This document shows, piece by piece, positions 7,711 to 10,817 of a DNA stretch of 10,817 bases. The DNA comes from Lachnospiraceae bacterium (GTDB taxonomy: Bacteria > Bacillota > Clostridia > Lachnospirales > Lachnospiraceae): assembly GCA_003446735.1 (NCBI GenBank), contig DMCJ01000076.1:1-10817 (forward strand), written 5' to 3'. The translations under genes were made by a program, and so were the position numbers. A model generated the notes under the pieces. That model did not search any database. It was not told the DNA's origin and worked only from the letters and a program-made list of their open reading frames with translations. Positions within the stretch are counted from its first letter, which is position 1; each line of letters starts with the position of its first letter.

Positions 7711-8568
7711 ATGATTAAGATTACAGAGATTACAAATGATAATGTATCCGGATTTGAAGATATACTCGGTGAGGATCTGACAGATGACTTAAACCGGACT
7801 TTTTACAAGGGGATCGTCGCCTTAGATGGTGACGACCCTGTTGGTGCTATGGTTTATGAGCTTTTCGGAGTCGATTCCGAGACCGAGGATGTTATAAGCA
7901 GGATAAGGCTTATTGAAAGCCGGGACGAAGAGGTGTGGTCATCCTTATTGGACGGATACAGATCTGCTGCCGGTGAATTCGGGATCGCGAAAACCGTATT
8001 CGAGACTTCGGATGAAAATGCGGCGGCTCTGTTTGAGAGCCGGGGATTTACCTGCGAAAAAAAGAAGAGCGAGGATCTTATCGTCAAAGTGAGAGATCTG
8101 AAAAAAGCCAGGCTGAAATTAAATACGCGGATCCCGGCTTACTGTACCGGTATAGCGGATATTTCTTTTCTTCAGTTCAAAAATGCGATCAGGAGTTTTC
8201 TGTTTAAGGGAATAAAGGGCTCTGTTCCCGATATGGCATATCTTTCCATGAACTGGTTTGATGAGGATGTTTCTTCCTGCTGTCTGGCAGACGGGAATGA
8301 TAACGGAATGCTCCTGGTCAGAAGAACGCCTTCGGGAATACTTAAGGTCATTCTGTTTACATGTCTGGGTCCCGGTTCAAAGCAGAATCTGGCTTATATG
8401 CTTATCCGCTCCGTAAATATGGCGCTTGAGATGTATACGCTTGACACACGGGTTATGATAAACTGCCGAAGCAAAGAAGTCTTAAATCTTGTGTCTCACA
8501 TCCTTCCGGGACATGAGCGCAGCGAGGTATACGTACTTAGCAGGAAGGAGTCTGAAAATGAGACCTGA
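7711..8568 (+). CDS. Putative double GNAT-fold acetyltransferase-like protein, 285 residues
   Basis: ATG 7711 follows the giant gene's stop by two bases and has no good ribosome binding site, so translation probably depends on ribosomes finishing the giant gene. The N-terminal half (about 1-130) has the GNAT pattern. A strand of the type GIVALDGDDPVGAMVYEL is followed by a strand-helix near 64-82 and then ALFESRGF (106-113), a common GNAT C-terminal signature. The C-terminal half (about 135-280) looks like a second GNAT fold with GPGSKQN (220-226) before a helix. The usual acetyl-CoA loop (Q/RxxGxG/A) is not intact in the first half, where RLIESRDEEVWSS stands in its place, and only loosely matched in the second. 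It may therefore bind acyl-CoA weakly or not at all. By position it may act on or with the giant protein, which is an inference. Confidence 0.7.
   Translation: MIKITEITNDNVSGFEDILGEDLTDDLNRTFYKGIVALDGDDPVGAMVYELFGVDSETEDVISRIRLIESRDEEVWSSLLDGYRSAAGEFGIAKTVFETSDENAAALFESRGFTCEKKKSEDLIVKVRDLKKARLKLNTRIPAYCTGIADISFLQFKNAIRSFLFKGIKGSVPDMAYLSMNWFDEDVSSCCLADGNDNGMLLVRRTPSGILKVILFTCLGPGSKQNLAYMLIRSVNMALEMYTLDTRVMINCRSKEVLNLVSHILPGHERSEVYVLSRKESENET
8542..8550 (+). promoter_or_regulatory. Ribosome binding site inside the end of the GNAT-like gene
   Basis: AGGAAGGAG at 8542-8550 lies seven bases before ATG 8558. It sits within the last codons of the upstream gene and is the main reason for accepting the small frame that follows. 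Confidence 0.6.
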
Positions 8569-8671
8569 TGATACTTCCCTGATAGCTTTATATTCCAATC
8601 TGTCCGCCATTACTATAGTTCCGGGTGTTTTTTATATGCACGTAAAGGCACACAAAAAAGGTTTATCGTAA
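8558..8671 (+). CDS. Small gene overlapping the GNAT-like gene, 37 residues
   Basis: ATG 8558 overlaps the last 11 bases of the preceding gene in another frame and runs 37 codons to TAA 8669-8671. The strong ribosome binding site and the overlap are typical of a coupled third gene in an operon. The peptide starts MRPDDTSLIALYSNLSAI, has a hydrophobic middle (about residues 8-28) and a basic tail, VKAHKKGLS. It could be a small membrane-associated peptide, or the remnant of a longer gene. I recognise no family. An upstream ATG in the same frame (8489) lies deep in the GNAT-like gene without comparable ribosome binding, so it is not preferred. Confidence 0.5.
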   Translation: MRPDDTSLIALYSNLSAITIVPGVFYMHVKAHKKGLS

Positions 8672-8692
8672 CGGGTTTTATAACGGGGTCAT

Positions 8693-8721
8693 TAGACATA
8701 ATATGAAGCATCTGATATAAT
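8693..8721 (+). promoter_or_regulatory. Strong promoter upstream of the HisC-type gene
   Basis: TAGACA (8693-8698) and a perfect TATAAT (8716-8721) are 17 bases apart. Transcription should start near 8728, giving a leader of about 60 bases that contains a 12-base palindrome. No rho-independent terminator was seen between 8671 and this promoter, so some read-through from the upstream operon is possible. Confidence 0.75.
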
Positions 8722-8732
8722 TAAGCGGTAGC

Positions 8733-8744
8733 GCCTGCGCAGGC
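8733..8744 (+). repeat. Perfect 12-base palindrome just after the promoter
   Basis: GCCTGCGCAGGC is its own reverse complement. It begins about 12 bases after the -10 box, near the predicted start of transcription. This is where a repressor operator would act. As RNA it has no loop long enough for a good hairpin and no T-run follows, so it is not a terminator. Confidence 0.45.
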
Positions 8745-8790
8745 CAAACGTGTAAATCAGGATAATGACCGGATCCGTAAAGGTGAGACT

Positions 8791-9849
8791 ATGGGTTATG
8801 AAGACAATATAAGGCGCGTTGTCCCTTATACACCGGGAGAGCAGCCCAAAGAAAAGAACATAATAAAACTTAACACAAATGAGAATCCCTATCCGCCTTC
8901 GGATAAGGTAAAAAAAGCCATAAGGGATTTTGATACTGACAGCCTGAGACTTTATCCCGATCCTAAATGTTCAAAGCTTAACAGGGCGCTTGCCGATTAT
9001 TACGGGGTTGATGAAGATATGGTCTTTTCCGGTGTCGGATCGGATGATGTCATAGATGTCATCTTTACGACATTCTTTTACGGAAAGGATCCCGTATTGT
9101 TTCCGGATATAACATATTCGTTTTACAATGTATGGGCGGATCTTCTGCGCATACCTTATAAGGAGATCCCGCTTGATGATGATCTTCTTATAAAAAAGGA
9201 AGATTATATCGGGAAAAAGTGCGGCGGTGTCGTGATCGCGAACCCGAATGCTCCAACGGGAGTATTGCTGCCGCTTTCGGACATAGAAGATATCGTTAAG
9301 GCAAACCGTGATGTCTGCGTGGTGATAGACGAAGCATATATAGATTTCGGAGGAGAGAGTGCGCTACCTCTTGTAAGGAAATATGATAATGTCATCGTGG
9401 TGCGTACATATTCCAAGTCCCGTTCTCTGGCGGGCTTTCGTATAGGATACGCGATCGCGGATAAAAAGATGATCAGATATTTAAATGACGTGAAATATTC
9501 GATCAATTCATATACGATGAACAATATGGTCTTAGATGCCGGCGTGGCGGCGATCGAAGATGAAGAATACTTTAAAGAGACTGTATCAAAGATCATAAAG
9601 ACAAGAGAATATTTAAAGGAAGAACTTGAAAAGCTCGGATTTACCTGTCCCGTATCAAAAACAAATTTCCTTTTTGTAAAGCATGAAAAAAAGAAGGCAA
9701 CGGAGATATTTGAATATCTTAAGGATAACAATGTCTACGTAAGACATTTCAATAAACCGGAACGCATAAATGACTACTTAAGGATCAGCATAGGAACGAA
9801 TGAGGAGGTTACGCGTTTACTTGCGTTACTTAAAGCTTTCGTGGTATGA
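8791..9849 (+). CDS. hisC: Histidinol-phosphate aminotransferase family protein (class I/II, PLP-dependent)
   Basis: The 352-residue length is normal for HisC, which transfers an amino group from glutamate to imidazole-acetol phosphate in histidine synthesis. Visible motifs are LNTNENPYPPS (27-37), YPDP, GVGSDD (where many relatives have GSDE), NPNAPTG (151-157), DEAYIDF (180-186, with the Asp that contacts the PLP ring nitrogen), and YSKSRSLAGFRIGY with the PLP lysine at Lys209. Arg331 in LRISIGT is the expected carboxylate-binding arginine. All catalytic residues appear intact. The start is supported by AAAGGTGAG just upstream. No other his genes are in view, so the substrate could instead be an aromatic or related amino acid. 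It probably shares a transcript with the acetyltransferase 24 bases downstream. Confidence 0.88.
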   Translation: MGYEDNIRRVVPYTPGEQPKEKNIIKLNTNENPYPPSDKVKKAIRDFDTDSLRLYPDPKCSKLNRALADYYGVDEDMVFSGVGSDDVIDVIFTTFFYGKDPVLFPDITYSFYNVWADLLRIPYKEIPLDDDLLIKKEDYIGKKCGGVVIANPNAPTGVLLPLSDIEDIVKANRDVCVVIDEAYIDFGGESALPLVRKYDNVIVVRTYSKSRSLAGFRIGYAIADKKMIRYLNDVKYSINSYTMNNMVLDAGVAAIEDEEYFKETVSKIIKTREYLKEELEKLGFTCPVSKTNFLFVKHEKKKATEIFEYLKDNNVYVRHFNKPERINDYLRISIGTNEEVTRLLALLKAFVV

Positions 9850-9860
9850 TGAAGGTTGTG

Positions 9861-9868
9861 GGGAGGTG
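9861..9868 (+). promoter_or_regulatory. Ribosome binding site that decides the acetyltransferase start
   Basis: GGGAGGTG lies five bases before ATG 9874. The frame is also open from a TTG at 9856, but that start would place this ribosome binding site inside the coding region, so ATG 9874 is preferred. Confidence 0.75.
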
Positions 9869-9873
9869 TTTTG

Positions 9874-10500
9874 ATGACAATAGGTGAGATCAAAGAAAGA
9901 ATGCATGACGGAAGACTATATCTTCCCGGTAACGAATCATTGATGGAGGAGCAGGTCGCATATCAGGAGCTCTTGTACGAGTACAATAACTCAAGACCTG
10001 CCGAAGCTTTCAAGCGCATACAGCTTCTCGATCAGATGCTTGCCGAGGTGGGCGAGGGAAGTTACATAGAGCCGCCGCTTCGTGCCAATTTCGGAGGACA
10101 TCATGTTCACCTTGGAAGAGGCGTATATGCAAATTACAATCTGACGCTGGTAGATGATACGCATATATATATCGGTGATTTCTGCATGTTCGGACCGAAC
10201 GTTACCGTTGTTACCGCAGGACACCCCAACGATCCCGAATTAAGGGAAAGAGGATATCAGTTCAATCTTCCCGTTAAGATAGGAAGAAATGTATGGATAG
10301 GCTGCGGAGCCACGATCCTTCCCGGAGTTACGATAGGGGATGATTCGGTCATAGGAGCCGGCAGCGTGGTTGCAAAGGATATCCCTTCGGGAGTTCTTGC
10401 TTACGGTAATCCATGTGAGGTCATAAGAGAGCTCACCGATATCGACAGGGAATTCTATCATAAAGGAAGAAAGATCGATTACGATGATCTTCCGGAATGA
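9874..10500 (+). CDS. maa: Maltose/galactoside O-acetyltransferase (LacA/Maa family)
   Basis: 208 residues from ATG 9874, close to the usual length of Maa and LacA. The enzyme transfers acetyl from acetyl-CoA to a sugar hydroxyl in the cytoplasm. The N-terminal 60 residues fit the helical Mac domain (IKERMHDGRLYLPG, then LLYEYNNSRP and LLDQML). The rest is a left-handed beta-helix of hexapeptide repeats (VKIGRNVWIGCGATILPGVT, then IGDDSVIGAGSVVAKDIPSG). His117 in VTAGHPNDPELR matches the catalytic histidine of LacA, and the acceptor-site segment ANYNLTLVDD is intact. It ends with the usual GNPCEVIREL. The real sugar substrate cannot be told from sequence, and Nod-factor-type or cell-wall sugar acetyltransferases are close relatives. 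It is 24 bases downstream of the aminotransferase, probably in the same operon. Confidence 0.88.
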   Translation: MTIGEIKERMHDGRLYLPGNESLMEEQVAYQELLYEYNNSRPAEAFKRIQLLDQMLAEVGEGSYIEPPLRANFGGHHVHLGRGVYANYNLTLVDDTHIYIGDFCMFGPNVTVVTAGHPNDPELRERGYQFNLPVKIGRNVWIGCGATILPGVTIGDDSVIGAGSVVAKDIPSGVLAYGNPCEVIRELTDIDREFYHKGRKIDYDDLPE

Positions 10501-10507
10501 GTATACT
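10479..10507 (+). promoter_or_regulatory. Possible promoter for the 49-residue gene and purA
   Basis: TATACT (10502-10507) is a good -10 box. The base triplets 17 bases upstream, TTACGA (10479-10484), are only a half match to a -35 box and lie inside the end of the acetyltransferase gene. The start would be near 10514, about 37 bases before ATG 10551. Confidence 0.4.
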
Positions 10508-10550
10508 TATGAATATATGATTTATTTCACGGATAGAACAGGAGGATGAC

Positions 10551-10700
10551 ATGGCAGATTTAAACGATCTTAAAGAAGCAGCCGATAAGGCAAAAGAACT
10601 TGCAAAAAAGGCCGGTATCACCGAAGCGGATATCGATAAGGCAAAAGATAAAGCCATTGATATGGCAAAGGATTTCGTCGAAAAGAAGACGGGAAAGTAA
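10551..10700 (+). CDS. Small helical protein, 49 residues, resembling MT0933/Rv0909-type 'antitoxin' proteins
   Basis: ATG 10551 follows a perfect AGGAGG (10540-10545) by five bases, the strongest ribosome binding site in the window, and the frame ends at TAA 10698-10700. The protein is almost entirely Ala, Lys, Asp and Glu with regular heptad-like spacing (LKEAADKAKELAKKAG, then IDKAKDKAIDMAKDFV) and ends KKTGK. This should form two amphipathic helices. The pattern 'DKAxD.a.D.v.KKTGgK' matches my recollection of the MT0933-like small proteins, often labelled antitoxins on weak evidence. No toxin gene is adjacent: the next gene, 14 bases on, is purA. A general stress or DNA/RNA-binding small protein is equally possible. 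Confidence 0.8.
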   Translation: MADLNDLKEAADKAKELAKKAGITEADIDKAKDKAIDMAKDFVEKKTGK

Positions 10701-10714
10701 GAGGAAGTTGCAAA

Positions 10715-10817
10715 ATGGTCAAAGCTGTTGTAGGAGCAAACTGGGGTGACGAAGGAAAAGGAAAGATCACGGATATGCTGGCCGAAAAGGCTGATGTGGT
10801 CATCCGTTTTCAGGGCG
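10715..10817 (+). CDS. purA: Adenylosuccinate synthetase, N-terminal 34 residues (cut by window edge)
   Basis: ATG 10715 follows AGGAAG (10702-10707) by seven bases. The visible protein contains VVGANWGDEGKGKITD, the GTP-binding and catalytic N-terminal signature of PurA, with the catalytic Asp at residue 12 and the phosphate-binding GDEGKGK loop complete. ADVVIRFQG follows as expected. PurA joins aspartate to IMP using GTP, the first step from IMP to AMP. The rest of the gene lies beyond the window. It probably shares a transcript with the 49-residue gene 14 bases upstream. Confidence 0.95.
   Translation, partial: MVKAVVGANWGDEGKGKITDMLAEKADVVIRFQG

Noticed and set aside
8672..8790. Riboswitch or terminator between the two operons
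   Set aside because: No stem-loop followed by a T-run and no recognisable aptamer pattern was seen. Only the promoter and short palindrome are supported.
9856..9873. TTG start six codons upstream for the acetyltransferase
   Set aside because: The ribosome binding site at 9861-9868 lies downstream of it and points to ATG 9874.

Overview
The window looks like chromosome from a low-to-moderate GC Firmicute, most likely a Lachnospiraceae or Butyrivibrio-type clostridium. This is an inference from strong AGGAGG-type ribosome binding sites, sigma-A style promoters with 17-base spacers, ordinary clostridial codon use, and the clostridial form of the PurA N-terminus. No database search was possible.

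Left edge (1-313): the first four codons of a leftward gene, with its ribosome binding site and a near-consensus leftward promoter. A rightward 38-codon reading frame with an excellent ribosome binding site follows (109-225). Next come a candidate rightward promoter and a well-placed ATG (252). That ATG closes after 15 codons, but one base added to an A6 run would join it to the giant gene downstream. No stretch longer than 300 bases lacks a candidate gene.

Centre (314-8671): a single reading frame of 2464 codons fills two thirds of the window. The protein is highly charged, apparently almost all helical and cytoplasmic, and I recognise no family. It contains three divergent tandem repeats of about 200 residues (about 1298-1860), a Lys/Glu linker (1970-1995) and a less charged C-terminal region. 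Two bases after its stop starts a 285-residue protein that looks like two fused, degenerate GNAT acetyltransferase folds. A 37-codon frame with its own strong ribosome binding site overlaps the end of that gene. This probable operon is the most novel part of the window. Its function cannot be read from the sequence.

Right side (8672-10817): housekeeping genes. A strong promoter and a 12-base palindrome precede a HisC-type aminotransferase. A maltose/galactoside O-acetyltransferase follows 24 bases later. Then comes a 49-residue helical protein resembling the MT0933/Rv0909 'antitoxin' family, and finally the start of purA (adenylosuccinate synthetase), cut by the window edge. All genes except the first run rightward.
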